From the NCBI GenBank assembly GCA_936940865.1, contig CAKZJB010000051.1:62001-126000 (forward strand): a DNA stretch of 64,000 nucleotides, in the 5' to 3' direction. Every line of letters starts with the position of its first letter. Positions within the stretch are counted from its first letter, which is position 1. Of this stretch, positions 38,149 to 47,425 are shown piece after piece. Below the pieces are notes generated by a model, which was not told the DNA's origin, made no database searches, and saw nothing but the letters and a program-made list of their open reading frames with translations. The position numbers were made by a program, and so were the translations under genes. The DNA comes from an uncultured Asticcacaulis sp. (GTDB lineage Bacteria > Pseudomonadota > Alphaproteobacteria > Caulobacterales > Caulobacteraceae).

Positions 38149-38560
38149 GTTCGTGCATGGCCCGACTTGCAATAAGTTCACGTTCGTGTACATTGTCATT
38201 CTCATTCGTGAACAATGCGATGTATGATCATGAGCGCCGCGAGACGCAAAGCTAAGCAAGACTGGCCCGCCTTAAAGATACGGTACGAAATCCACCGCAC
38301 CGGTGTAACACTGACTGAACTCGCCGTTAAAAACGGCTTGTCTGAAAGTGCATGCAGGAAGGCGCTTACCTCGGCGACGCCGCGCGCAGATCAGGTCATC
38401 GCTGACCAGTTGGGCAAATCCCTTCATGAGCTGTGGCCGAGCCGCTACGACGAGCAAAACCGGCGCGTTATAATTCACGTTCGTGAAAATCGTACCCGCG
38501 ATTGTGCACGTTCGCAACGTCTATCGGAGGCGTGCGAATAAACATGTCTACGAACGTGGA
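38146..38560. promoter_or_regulatory. Early switch operator array, ACGTTCGTG motif x6
   Basis: ATGTTCGTGCAT 38147, ACGTTCGTG 38180, CATTCGTGAAC 38203, ACGTTCGTG 38477, ACGTTCGC 38508, inverted CGAACGT 38551. Confidence 0.7.
38224..38541 (+). CDS. Ner/Nlp-like winged-helix DNA-binding protein
   Basis: DWPALKIRYEIHRTGVTLTELAVKNGLSESACRKALTSATPRADQVIADQLGKSLHELWPSRY is Ner-like; divergent from the repressor. Confidence 0.85.
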   Translation: MIMSAARRKAKQDWPALKIRYEIHRTGVTLTELAVKNGLSESACRKALTSATPRADQVIADQLGKSLHELWPSRYDEQNRRVIIHVRENRTRDCARSQRLSEACE

Positions 38561-39482
38561 TACGCCGTTGACCGTGCAGGGCAATTCGGCCCCCGCCGCC
38601 TCCGAAAATACCTTTGCTCCGCTAAGCATTCTCGCCGTAAGCGAGATCGATGACAGCGGCCGGCTTCGCCCGGTCGATGCGGTCGCGGCGCAGGGTATTG
38701 CCGCTAGCATGGCGCGCGACGGCTTGTTGAACCCGATCGACGTCTGCCAGTTGCCCGGTAAGAAAGGGTTCCGTCTCGTCGCCGGCGGTCATCGCCTGGC
38801 CGCAGCCCGTATGCTGGGCTGGACAGAAATCCCAGCCTTCATCCGCTCGGCCAATGCGCTTGATCGCAAGGCGCGCGAGATCGCGGAGAACTTCTACAAG
38901 GCGGATATGAGCCCCATCGACCAGGCGCGCTTTATCGCGGAACTGATCGAGACGGAAAAGGCGCGCCTTGGCATCGCCCCGGAAAAAGACGGGCGGCAGG
39001 ACAACAAGCGCGGCGGAAAAGTCGATAAAAAACAACTGTCTGATGATTTATGCACTTTGCATAAATCAATCGGGTTGCAGGAGGCCGTTGCTACTCGGCT
39101 CGGGCTCAATCAGTCCTCCGTTAGCCGTCACCTCGCCCTCAACGGTATCGCGGCGTCGCTCCTGGAGCGCGTCCGCGTCCTTCCGATCGGCGACAATGCG
39201 TCGGCCTTGCGGAAGCTGGCCGGGCTCGATGTCAAGAAGCAGGAGCGGGTTGTCTCGCTGCTGGAGGAAGGCGCAGCCAAGACAGTCCCGGCGGCGCTGG
39301 GCATCATCGAAAAGAAGCCCCCGGTCGATGCAGCTAAGAAGCGCCTGAGCGCCTTCACCGATGCCTATAGCCGCATGTCCAAGCGCGAACAGCGGGACGC
39401 GCTGCGCGTCCTCAGCCGGATGCTGCCGGCTGGCGTGATCGAGATCGTCTTCGACGACGAAGTCAAGGTGGCTGCAGAATGA
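38544..39482 (+). CDS. ParB/Spo0J-family DNA-binding protein
   Basis: SMARDGLLNPIDVCQLPGKKGFRLVAGGHRLAAARMLGWTEIPAFI (ParB N-domain) and LGLNQSSVSRHLALNGI HTH. Confidence 0.88.
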   Translation: MSTNVDTPLTVQGNSAPAASENTFAPLSILAVSEIDDSGRLRPVDAVAAQGIAASMARDGLLNPIDVCQLPGKKGFRLVAGGHRLAAARMLGWTEIPAFIRSANALDRKAREIAENFYKADMSPIDQARFIAELIETEKARLGIAPEKDGRQDNKRGGKVDKKQLSDDLCTLHKSIGLQEAVATRLGLNQSSVSRHLALNGIAASLLERVRVLPIGDNASALRKLAGLDVKKQERVVSLLEEGAAKTVPAALGIIEKKPPVDAAKKRLSAFTDAYSRMSKREQRDALRVLSRMLPAGVIEIVFDDEVKVAAE

Positions 39483-40318
39483 CCCGCCGCGCTCAACGCA
39501 CTGAAACGCTCCGCCACGAGCAGCTGCTCGATCGGCTCGATCTCTTGACCGAAACCATGGCGGACGTCCTAGACGGAGCGTTGCGCCTGGCTGCCCACCC
39601 GCTGGTCGTCACAGACCTCGGCGCTGCGGATGACTCGCGGCTGAAGGCGGCATTGGACCATCTGACGGAGGCGCTCGACGCCGAAAAGATGTCGAACGCA
39701 CAGCTGTTCTCAGCCATGTACGCCCAGGAACAACGGGCTGAAATGTACAGGTCTGGACTACGCCGAGCCGTGGCCATGATCCGGCGCCAGCGCGCAGAGT
39801 TCCTGACAAGTCGTTGCCGTTATAGCGAACTCGTGGATGCCTTTGGCGGCCAGGTGGCCGATTTGAAGGCACAGCTTGCGGCCGTTTCCACGACGCGGCA
39901 CCTAGAAACCATCTCCTCGCTTCGCACCGACGTGGGCCGTCTCACCCAAGAACTGGCCCACGAACGCGCCACCGTGGAGACGCTACGGCAGCAGCTGAAG
40001 GCGGAGCAGGCCGAGGCTGCCAGTCTGCGGACCGACCTGCGCCGCGCGGCGCAGGCGCAAGTGTTTTCCGAAGTCGCCACGTCGTCGAACAGCCGCGAAG
40101 CCGTGCTGAAGGCCGCTGTCGAAAAACAGAAAGACGCGCGGACCGAAGGTCAAGTCCGCCAGTACGGCAATAACGTCAGGGCTCTTTGGAGCCAGGGCAT
40201 CATGCCGGCCGAAATTGCCCGCAGGGTCAATCGGGATCTCGGTCTGAGCAAGAGTGCGTTGTCGTCCTATGACGTGACGCGGATGGCCGCGGCGATGGGC
40301 CTGGGAGCGCAAGCATGA
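39479..40318 (+). CDS. Coiled-coil protein with C-terminal HTH-like region
   Basis: Long heptad-like central region, C-terminal LWSQGIMPAEIARRVNRDLGLSKSALSSYDVTRMAAAM. Confidence 0.7.
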   Translation: MTRRAQRTETLRHEQLLDRLDLLTETMADVLDGALRLAAHPLVVTDLGAADDSRLKAALDHLTEALDAEKMSNAQLFSAMYAQEQRAEMYRSGLRRAVAMIRRQRAEFLTSRCRYSELVDAFGGQVADLKAQLAAVSTTRHLETISSLRTDVGRLTQELAHERATVETLRQQLKAEQAEAASLRTDLRRAAQAQVFSEVATSSNSREAVLKAAVEKQKDARTEGQVRQYGNNVRALWSQGIMPAEIARRVNRDLGLSKSALSSYDVTRMAAAMGLGAQA

Positions 40319-41040
40319 CCGCGCCCGGCCGCCACAAGCTCCATACCCAGGAAGGCAAAAACCGCCAGTTCAAGGCGGATCATGGCCAGATGATCCTCGT
40401 TGACCTAAGCGCCCAGGAGAAGGCGCAGCGCGCGCTTTACAAGACGCTGAACTTCTTCCCGACGCCGCCCTGGGCGACGCGGGCCATCGTCGAAATGATC
40501 CCGGAACTCCGGGACAATATCGACGACCTGGACATCCTGGAGCCGGCGGCGGGTCGTGGCCACATTGTCGATACGCTGCTGGCGAAGGGCGCCAACGTCT
40601 ACGCCATCGATATCCACGACTACGGCATGGGCTATATCCAGGACGATTTCCTGACGGCCCGTTTCCACACGCCATTCGACTGGGTCGTCATGAACCCGCC
40701 GTTCTCCGAGGACTCGGATCGGCCAGGAAAGCCGACCATCGCAGACAAGTTCATAGCCAAGGCCCTGACCCTGGCCCCGAACGTGCTGGTCTTCGCGCGC
40801 CTCGGCTTCATGACCCCGGTCGGCCGGTACAAGCTGATCACCGATCACTGCGACGCCATCTATGTTTTCTGCGAGCGCGTGCCGATCGCGCTGGGCCGGA
40901 TCAGCAAGAAGTCGGGCGCCACCGACTATGCCTGGTACCATTTCAAGCGCGATGCCGACCCGTTGTCGCACCCGGCGACCATTCTTATTCCGCCGGGCAC
41001 GCGCGCTCGCCTGACCATGCCGGGAGATAACCGGCGATGA
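40315..41040 (+). CDS. SAM-dependent DNA methyltransferase-like protein (NPPF motif)
   Basis: ILEPAAGRGHIVDTLLAKGANVYAIDI (SAM region) and DWVVMNPPFSED (motif IV). Confidence 0.8.
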   Translation: MTAPGRHKLHTQEGKNRQFKADHGQMILVDLSAQEKAQRALYKTLNFFPTPPWATRAIVEMIPELRDNIDDLDILEPAAGRGHIVDTLLAKGANVYAIDIHDYGMGYIQDDFLTARFHTPFDWVVMNPPFSEDSDRPGKPTIADKFIAKALTLAPNVLVFARLGFMTPVGRYKLITDHCDAIYVFCERVPIALGRISKKSGATDYAWYHFKRDADPLSHPATILIPPGTRARLTMPGDNRR

Positions 41041-41273
41041 TCCTAGACGTCCACCAATTCGACCTGTTGACCGCTATCGCCGGCAATCCGGATGCGCTGA
41101 TGGCCAGCGCGTTGCCGGACCATATCGCGGGCCCGGCCATGCGACGGCTTATCAGCCTCCGTGTCATCGTGCCAGCATCCGCGCCGACGGGGTGGTCAGT
41201 CACGCAATTCGGCCAGGATCTGATCAAACTCTACTTACCGATCGTGGCGATGGCGGAGGCCCGCTATGCGTAA
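41037..41273 (+). CDS. Hypothetical phage early protein
   Basis: ATGA overlap with upstream gene, compact operon. Confidence 0.55.
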   Translation: MILDVHQFDLLTAIAGNPDALMASALPDHIAGPAMRRLISLRVIVPASAPTGWSVTQFGQDLIKLYLPIVAMAEARYA

Positions 41274-41760
41274 GCGCCGCCCCGCCTTTGATCCCAACCA
41301 GGGCATGTTTCATTTCGAGGCGCCGATCCTGCGCGCGCCCGAAGTCCGCCAGATCCCGCACGTCGAAGGCCAGTTGGAAGGCCTGGACCGGCGCGTCGCG
41401 TCGGCGGTCGGGCATATCCTGGCCGAGGCCAGCCGGGCCGGCCGGACGCGCTACGACGTCGCCGGCGGCGTCTCCGAACTGCTGGGCGACGACGTGTCGA
41501 AGATGATGCTGGACGCCTATGCCAGCGAGTCGCGCGAAGGCCATAACATCAGCTTCGGGCGGTTCCTCGCCCTGGTTGCGGATACTCATTCGTACGGCGT
41601 GCTGAACGCCCTGCTGGCCGAGATCGGCGCGACTATCGTCGTCGGCGAAGAGATCGCCACCGTCGAACTGGGCCACGTCCAGGCACAGATGCGCGACTTG
41701 AAGGTCCGTGAGCAGCAGCTGCTGAAGGTGGTCAAGCCGATCACACGAGGTGGCGAATGA
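41266..41760 (+). CDS. Hypothetical phage early protein
   Basis: In-operon ORF with overlaps at both ends. Confidence 0.6.
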   Translation: MRKRRPAFDPNQGMFHFEAPILRAPEVRQIPHVEGQLEGLDRRVASAVGHILAEASRAGRTRYDVAGGVSELLGDDVSKMMLDAYASESREGHNISFGRFLALVADTHSYGVLNALLAEIGATIVVGEEIATVELGHVQAQMRDLKVREQQLLKVVKPITRGGE

Positions 41761-42059
41761 CAAAGGTCTATCGCTCCGAAATGGACTTCCAGGGCATTCC
41801 TTGCGCCCTGGTCCTGATGTTCACCGAGACGGGCCGCTTCGACGCGTTCCGGCTCGACCCGCAGATCACGCTTGGCGGCTGGGCTGAAATGACCCTCCGC
41901 CGCACCTGTCACATCTTCACCCGGAACATACGCGCCTGCCTCCGCAGCGGCATCTCGGCCGCGACGATGGCTGCCGAATGCCCCGAAGGCACCCCGGAGA
42001 AGACGATCCTGTCGGCGATCGCATTGGTCGACGCCAATCCCGATGGAGTCGCGCAATGA
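41757..42059 (+). CDS. Hypothetical phage early protein
   Basis: ATGA overlap. Confidence 0.55.
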   Translation: MTKVYRSEMDFQGIPCALVLMFTETGRFDAFRLDPQITLGGWAEMTLRRTCHIFTRNIRACLRSGISAATMAAECPEGTPEKTILSAIALVDANPDGVAQ

Positions 42060-42397
42060 CCGCCGTCCATTACATCGATATCGCAGCCCCGATCGATGCC
42101 CGAGTTGAAGTCTACCTGGAAGACAGCGGGCGGGTTGCCGGGATCGTCACCCATCCCTTCGGCGCAACGTCGATTGAGCAGCACATGGCCGTCCAGCGCG
42201 CCGCGATGTTCGCCACCTACCTGATCGGCAAGGCCGAAAGCCAGGGCAAGCTCAGCGAGGATGTCGTCCGCCACCTCAAAGCCCTGGGGGGATTTGACCT
42301 GGAATACGCGGTAGCCAAGGCGGTCATGGAGCTGCAGGCGACCGTGATCGCCGCGGCGACCTCAAAACTCTTCACCACAAAACGGGGGGCTGCATGA
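42056..42397 (+). CDS. Hypothetical phage early protein
   Basis: ATGA overlap with upstream and downstream genes. Confidence 0.55.
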   Translation: MTAVHYIDIAAPIDARVEVYLEDSGRVAGIVTHPFGATSIEQHMAVQRAAMFATYLIGKAESQGKLSEDVVRHLKALGGFDLEYAVAKAVMELQATVIAAATSKLFTTKRGAA

Positions 42398-44451
42398 CGG
42401 CAAAGGCGATGCTTGAGGCTGGGGCGCCGACGTCTGTGACCAAGATGTGCTTCTCCGCTTCCGAATTGGCAGACCTGGACCTGCCGGGCCTGAGCCCGAA
42501 CCGCAACCGCGTGGTCGAAATGGCCATGCAGGGGCGCTGGGCTGACCAGGTCGACGCCGCCGGCAACGCCCTGGCCAGGCCGCGGGCCGGCCGCGGCGGT
42601 GGGTGGGAGTACCATTTCAGCCTTTTGCCGATCCCGGCCCAGCTGGAACTGGTCAAAAGGGGCGCCTTAAGCCCGGCTCAAGTCGACCTTAAGGCGCCGG
42701 AAGATGCCTCGGTCGCGACCTGGTCGTGGTTCGAAAAGCAGCCCGACAAGGTCAAGGCCGAGGCGCAAGCCCGGCTGGAGGTGTTGAACGCCGTCGAAGC
42801 CTATAACCGGTCCGGTCTGACCTTCAATGCCGCGGTCGCCATGGCCGCGTCGGAAAAGGGCATCGCGCCCTCCTCGATCTGGGGCTGGAAGAAGCTGGTC
42901 AAGGGGGTCTCGGCCCACGATTGGCTGCCGGCGCTGGCGCCGAGGCGCAAGGGCGGCGGCGTCAAAGCCGATATCGACGAACGCATCCTGACCTATTTCA
43001 AGAGCTTCTACCTGCGCCCGTCGCCCATGGGCTTCGAGGAGTGCTATCGCCAGACGGTCAAGGAAGCGAAGCGCCTGGGCGTGGTTCTGCCCTGCACGAA
43101 GACATTGATCCGCCGGCTGCGGGCCGAAGTGCCGCAGGAGGTCATTCTCCTGAAGCGCCACGGCATCGACGCCGTTGTCGAGACCGTTCCGGCCCAGCGC
43201 CGGACGCGGGCCCATCTGCACGCCCTGGAAGCGGTCAATATCGACGGCCACAAATGGGACGTCTTCGTGCGTTTTCCGGAGGCCAACGGCGAACCGGAAC
43301 GGGTACAGCGCCCGATCTCGGTGGTTATCCAGGACCTGTATTCCAACAAGATCGTCGCCTGGCGCACCGGCCGCACCGAATCCGCACTGATGACCCGTCT
43401 GGCCTTTGGCGACCTGTTCCGCGAATGGGGCATCCCGACCCGCGTCACGCTCGACAATGGCCGTGGCTTCGCCAGCAAATGGCTCACAGGCGGGGCGAAG
43501 ACACGCTTCCGCTTCAAGATCAAGGATGGCGACCCGCTGGGCCTGCTGACCCAGCTGCAGGTAAAGACGCACTGGGCGAAGCCGGCCCACGGCCAGGCCA
43601 AGCCGATCGAGCGCGCCTTCGGCGACCTGGAAGAGATCATCTGCATGGGCCCGGTGTGCCAGGGCGCCTACACCGGCCACCATCCGGACGCCAAGCCTGA
43701 GGATTACGGCACCCGCGCCATCCCGCTCGACGTGTTCGAGGCCGAGTTGGCGCGCGGCATCGCCGAATATAACGCCCGTCAGGGCCGCCGCACCGAAAAT
43801 GCCAAGGGTCGGAGCTTCGACGAGATCTTCTTCACCTCCTATGCCACCGCGCCGATCGGCAAGGCGACGGACGAGCAACTGCGCCTGGCGCTGCTGACGG
43901 CCGATCAGATCCGCGCGCACAAGAAGACGGGCGCGGTCACGCTTTACGGCAACACCTACTACGATCGGGCGCTCTATGCCCATGCCGGCCAGATGGTCAC
44001 GGTCCGCTTCGATCCCGAAGACCTGATGAAAGAGGTCTTTGTCTATCGCGAGACCGGCGAGCTGATCTGCGCGGCGCCGATCCAGGCCGCTGTCGGCTTC
44101 TACGATGTCGAAGCGGCCAAGGCGCGCGCGCGCCTGGAGGCGGACCTGAAGAAGAGCGTCCGCGCCGCTGCCAAGTTGCAGAGCCTGATCAGCGCCGCGG
44201 ATCTCGCCGCCCAGCAGCTGGCCGCGCCGGTACCTGCGCCCGCCGACGCCCCGACCCCGTCGGTCCTCCGGCCGATCCGCGCCCGCGGCGCCGGCGCCGC
44301 GGCCAAGATCGCGAGCCCCGACCGGGCCGCTTATTCCGACCGTTTCACGGCCGCCATGGAGCGCGTTTCCGCGGCGCAGGAGCGGCCGAAACTTACCCTT
44401 TTGGATGGTGGGCTAGCCCCGCAATCAGAGCCAGAAAGGCCGAAAACATAA
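42394..44451 (+). CDS. MuA-like DDE transposase
   Basis: N-terminal Mu DNA-binding region; catalytic context VNIDGHKWDVFVRF, TLDNGRGFASKWLTGG, PIERAFGDLE. Confidence 0.95.
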   Translation: MTAKAMLEAGAPTSVTKMCFSASELADLDLPGLSPNRNRVVEMAMQGRWADQVDAAGNALARPRAGRGGGWEYHFSLLPIPAQLELVKRGALSPAQVDLKAPEDASVATWSWFEKQPDKVKAEAQARLEVLNAVEAYNRSGLTFNAAVAMAASEKGIAPSSIWGWKKLVKGVSAHDWLPALAPRRKGGGVKADIDERILTYFKSFYLRPSPMGFEECYRQTVKEAKRLGVVLPCTKTLIRRLRAEVPQEVILLKRHGIDAVVETVPAQRRTRAHLHALEAVNIDGHKWDVFVRFPEANGEPERVQRPISVVIQDLYSNKIVAWRTGRTESALMTRLAFGDLFREWGIPTRVTLDNGRGFASKWLTGGAKTRFRFKIKDGDPLGLLTQLQVKTHWAKPAHGQAKPIERAFGDLEEIICMGPVCQGAYTGHHPDAKPEDYGTRAIPLDVFEAELARGIAEYNARQGRRTENAKGRSFDEIFFTSYATAPIGKATDEQLRLALLTADQIRAHKKTGAVTLYGNTYYDRALYAHAGQMVTVRFDPEDLMKEVFVYRETGELICAAPIQAAVGFYDVEAAKARARLEADLKKSVRAAAKLQSLISAADLAAQQLAAPVPAPADAPTPSVLRPIRARGAGAAAKIASPDRAAYSDRFTAAMERVSAAQERPKLTLLDGGLAPQSEPERPKT

Positions 44452-44507
44452 GGCGCGGAAGGCTGCAACCTTCCACGCCCTGGAACAATGCCGGACTGCA
44501 ATCCGGC
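44452..44507 (+). repeat. Two tandem hairpins with identical CTGCAA loops between A and B genes
   Basis: GGAAGG-CTGCAA-CCTTCC (44457-44474) and GCCGGA-CTGCAA-TCCGGC (44490-44507). Confidence 0.65.
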
Positions 44508-44529
44508 CGCATGACCAAAGGACAGTAGC

Positions 44530-45492
44530 ATGACTGACGATAAAATCAAATTCACCCAGGGCGCGCTGGAGGCGTTGCGGGTTCGTATCAAAGAACAAAA
44601 GGAGGCCGGGAACCACACCTGGAAGGTTTTGGCGGGCATGATGGGCGTGGGTGAAAGCACGCTTGAAGCCTTCAGCCGCGGTACCTATCGCGGCGACAAC
44701 CAGGCTCTGGCGGAGGAAATCGCCAAATGGTTCCGCACCGAAGAGGAGCAGGAACTGTTCGGTCACCACCTTCTGGTCCCGGGCTTCGTACCTACAACGA
44801 CCGCCAAGTACGTCCAGGGCATCCTCACCTTCGCCAAGCTCGGCAACATGGCGACCATCATGGGTGAGCCCGGCGTGGGCAAGACCATGGCGATAGCCGA
44901 TTTCAGCCGCCATCACAGCCACGTCTTTGTGGTCACGGCGTCGCCGCTGTTCGCCACCCCCAACGCCTTCATGGGCAAGGTGCTGGAGGCCATGAACATG
45001 TCGCTCGGAGGCCGGTCGGGCTGGCATCTGTCGGACCGTATCCGCAAGGTTCTCCGGGCCCGGAAGGACCCGCTGCTCTGCATCGATGAAGCCCAGCACC
45101 TGGGTGAAAAGATGCTGGAGGAACTGCGGTCGATCCATGACGATACCGGCTGCGGAATCGTCTTCATCGGAAACCGCGAAGTCACACGCACCGTTGACGG
45201 TACGCGAACGGCGAACTTCGCCCAACGCGCCTCGCGGATCGGCAAGCGCGCGGATCTCACCGGCCCCATGGGCCATGACGTGAAGCTCCTGCTCGAAGCC
45301 TGGGACGTGGTCGATGCCCGCGAGGCTCAGTTCCTGACGGATATCGCCATGCGGCCGGGCGGCGGCGCCCTGCGCCAGATGTCGAAGGTGCTGGAGCAGG
45401 CCACCATCGTCGCCAATGCCGAGAAGGTGAAGCGCAGCCTGGCGCACCTGAAGGACGCGGCCGACGACCTGACGGCGGGGATTGCGGCATGA
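44530..45492 (+). CDS. MuB-like AAA+ ATPase transposition protein
   Basis: N-terminal HTH; Walker A GEPGVGKTMA; Walker B LLCIDEAQHL. Confidence 0.94.
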   Translation: MTDDKIKFTQGALEALRVRIKEQKEAGNHTWKVLAGMMGVGESTLEAFSRGTYRGDNQALAEEIAKWFRTEEEQELFGHHLLVPGFVPTTTAKYVQGILTFAKLGNMATIMGEPGVGKTMAIADFSRHHSHVFVVTASPLFATPNAFMGKVLEAMNMSLGGRSGWHLSDRIRKVLRARKDPLLCIDEAQHLGEKMLEELRSIHDDTGCGIVFIGNREVTRTVDGTRTANFAQRASRIGKRADLTGPMGHDVKLLLEAWDVVDAREAQFLTDIAMRPGGGALRQMSKVLEQATIVANAEKVKRSLAHLKDAADDLTAGIAA

Positions 45493-45887
45493 GCCATATC
45501 CTCGAAACCGGAAAGCTTGTCCGGACGCTTCGGCGCTGGATGCTGCAGACGCTTCAGGCCGGGAAGCCGATCGTCGAGTCGCACGTCCGTACCTGGGCGG
45601 AAGCGCTCGGCGATATCGACGTCGAACTCGATCAGCGCGACCGCGACGCCGCCAACACCCTGCCTGTCACGGGCGTCGACAGGCTCGATGCAATCTATGC
45701 CGAAAACATGCTCCGCGAATCCATCTTCGCGCTGGAACGGACATGCCTGCTTGCCGCGGCAAATGCGGAACCGGCGATCGCCGCCAAGGTTCGCGCCGAT
45801 GTGCGGCTGATCCTGGACACGCTCGAGGCGCTGGCGCTCGGCGTTGCGCGTCCTTCCTTCAATCCCACCCAAGGCCGAGGAGGCTAA
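45489..45887 (+). CDS. Hypothetical phage protein
   Basis: ATGA overlap with MuB. Confidence 0.55.
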   Translation: MSHILETGKLVRTLRRWMLQTLQAGKPIVESHVRTWAEALGDIDVELDQRDRDAANTLPVTGVDRLDAIYAENMLRESIFALERTCLLAAANAEPAIAAKVRADVRLILDTLEALALGVARPSFNPTQGRGG

Positions 45888-45889
45888 CC

Positions 45890-46546
45890 ATGGATGATCT
45901 GTCCCAAACCAAAGCTCTTACGGGCACTGAGGACGTCAACGGCGTCCAATACATGCGCGACGGCAAGGGCGCCCTGATGCCGGTCCAGAACATCCCGGCG
46001 CCGAAACTGATGCAGGATCAGACGACGCGCCGGCTCTTCGCCATGGCGGAGTCCTTGTCGTCGCAGGTCCAGGCGTTCCGGGCCCAGGCCCTGGCCGATA
46101 TCGACGCCTTCGTCGAGCTGCTCCGCGAGAACTATGGTGCGTCGCGCGGTGGCCAGAAGGGCAACGTTATCCTGATGACCTATGACCAGCTCTACAAGAT
46201 AGAGCGGTCCGTCGGCGAATTCATCGACTTCGGGCCCGAACTGGAGACGGCGAAGGTGCTGGTGACCGAGCTGCTTCAGGAATGGTCCGAGGGCGCGAAC
46301 GTCAACCTGAAATCCATCGTCGAGCGCGCCTTCCAGGTCGACAAGAAGGGCAAGATCCGCCGCACGGATCTCCTGTCGCTTCTGACGCTGGAGATCGATG
46401 ACGAGCGCTGGAAGAACGCCATGAAGGCGCTCTCGGACTCGATCCTGCCGCGTGGCACGAAGGAATACGTTCGGTTCTATCGGCGCGCCACTGTCCGCGA
46501 CAACTGGACGGCCGTGCCGATCGATATGGCTTCGGGAGGCGCGTGA
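45890..46546 (+). CDS. DUF3164-like Mu-phage protein
   Basis: MKALSDSI..GTKEYVRFYRR and overall pattern typical of Mu-like early proteins. Confidence 0.78.
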   Translation: MDDLSQTKALTGTEDVNGVQYMRDGKGALMPVQNIPAPKLMQDQTTRRLFAMAESLSSQVQAFRAQALADIDAFVELLRENYGASRGGQKGNVILMTYDQLYKIERSVGEFIDFGPELETAKVLVTELLQEWSEGANVNLKSIVERAFQVDKKGKIRRTDLLSLLTLEIDDERWKNAMKALSDSILPRGTKEYVRFYRRATVRDNWTAVPIDMASGGA

Positions 46547-46716
46547 TGGTCTCGCAACGCACTCTTATGCGCCGCCGTCGCCGCTTCGGTCCCGTCCGCA
46601 TCTGCCCGCGTCGCGTCGCCGCCTGGTCCACTCTGGTCGGCGTCTGCGCGGCCATCTCCTATGCCGTTGTCAGCGGCCTGGTCGGTTTCGTCCACCTCCT
46701 GGAAAGGGCGTTCTGA
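46546..46716 (+). CDS. Small TM protein (56 aa)
   Basis: Read directly: MVSQRTLMRRRRRFGPVR...GVCAAISYAVVSGLVGFVHLLERAF; overlaps neighbours. Below the provided ORF cutoff. Confidence 0.5.
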   Translation: MVSQRTLMRRRRRFGPVRICPRRVAAWSTLVGVCAAISYAVVSGLVGFVHLLERAF

Positions 46717-46949
46717 TGGCCAGCATGGCGCTCACCGACTCCATGTTCAAGCTGGCCACCCGAACGGTTCAGCTTGCCACACAGGCTCCGGGCATTCTGT
46801 CCGTCCTGGAAGCCGAGACCTTGTACCTGGTCGTCGACCGGGGCCTTGATTTCGGCCCGGAGGCCCGTGTCACGGCCGAAGAATGGGCCATGATCACGGA
46901 CGTCCATTGCGCCCTGGTCAAGCACCTGGCCGACGAGGTGCCGGCATGA
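46716..46949 (+). CDS. Hypothetical phage protein
   Basis: ATGA overlap, in operon. Confidence 0.5.
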   Translation: MASMALTDSMFKLATRTVQLATQAPGILSVLEAETLYLVVDRGLDFGPEARVTAEEWAMITDVHCALVKHLADEVPA

Positions 46950-47158
46950 CGTCTCTCTATTTCGGCCAACATGCCCGCCTCAAATCCTATGGCGCGACCA
47001 CCAAGGGCGAAAAGACGATCGTCAAGATCGAGGTCGAAAGTTCCGACAACTACGAGGTGGCCGGCCTGCTTAACGATCTGCGCGCCATGCAGGCCGTTCA
47101 GAAGCCGGCTGCCAAAGCCAAGCGCTTGGCCATCCCGGATCTCCGGGAGGTGAAGTGA
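46946..47158 (+). CDS. Hypothetical phage protein
   Basis: MTSLYFGQHARLKSYG..., ATGA overlap. Confidence 0.5.
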   Translation: MTSLYFGQHARLKSYGATTKGEKTIVKIEVESSDNYEVAGLLNDLRAMQAVQKPAAKAKRLAIPDLREVK

Positions 47159-47227
47159 CGGCGCAACAGCGAGGCCGAAACGCCCGACCGGGCGTCTGAC
47201 CGTTAGGCGGTCACTGATGAGGCCAAA

Positions 47228-47425
47228 ATGACGACCAACACCACACATATCGCGGTGAAGTTTCGCGACGGCACCGAGCGCGCCTTCAGCAGCGCCGAGG
47301 GAGACCTGTCACTGACTACCTATGGGCCGTTCGTCACCATCATGACCGCGGACGAGCACGTTTACCTGCCACAGGAAGACGTGGCGATGATCGTCGCCAA
47401 GGCAACGGCGCGAGGCCGCTCATGA
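47228..47425 (+). CDS. Hypothetical phage protein
   Basis: 65-aa ORF overlapping the next start. Confidence 0.5.
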   Translation: MTTNTTHIAVKFRDGTERAFSSAEGDLSLTTYGPFVTIMTADEHVYLPQEDVAMIVAKATARGRS

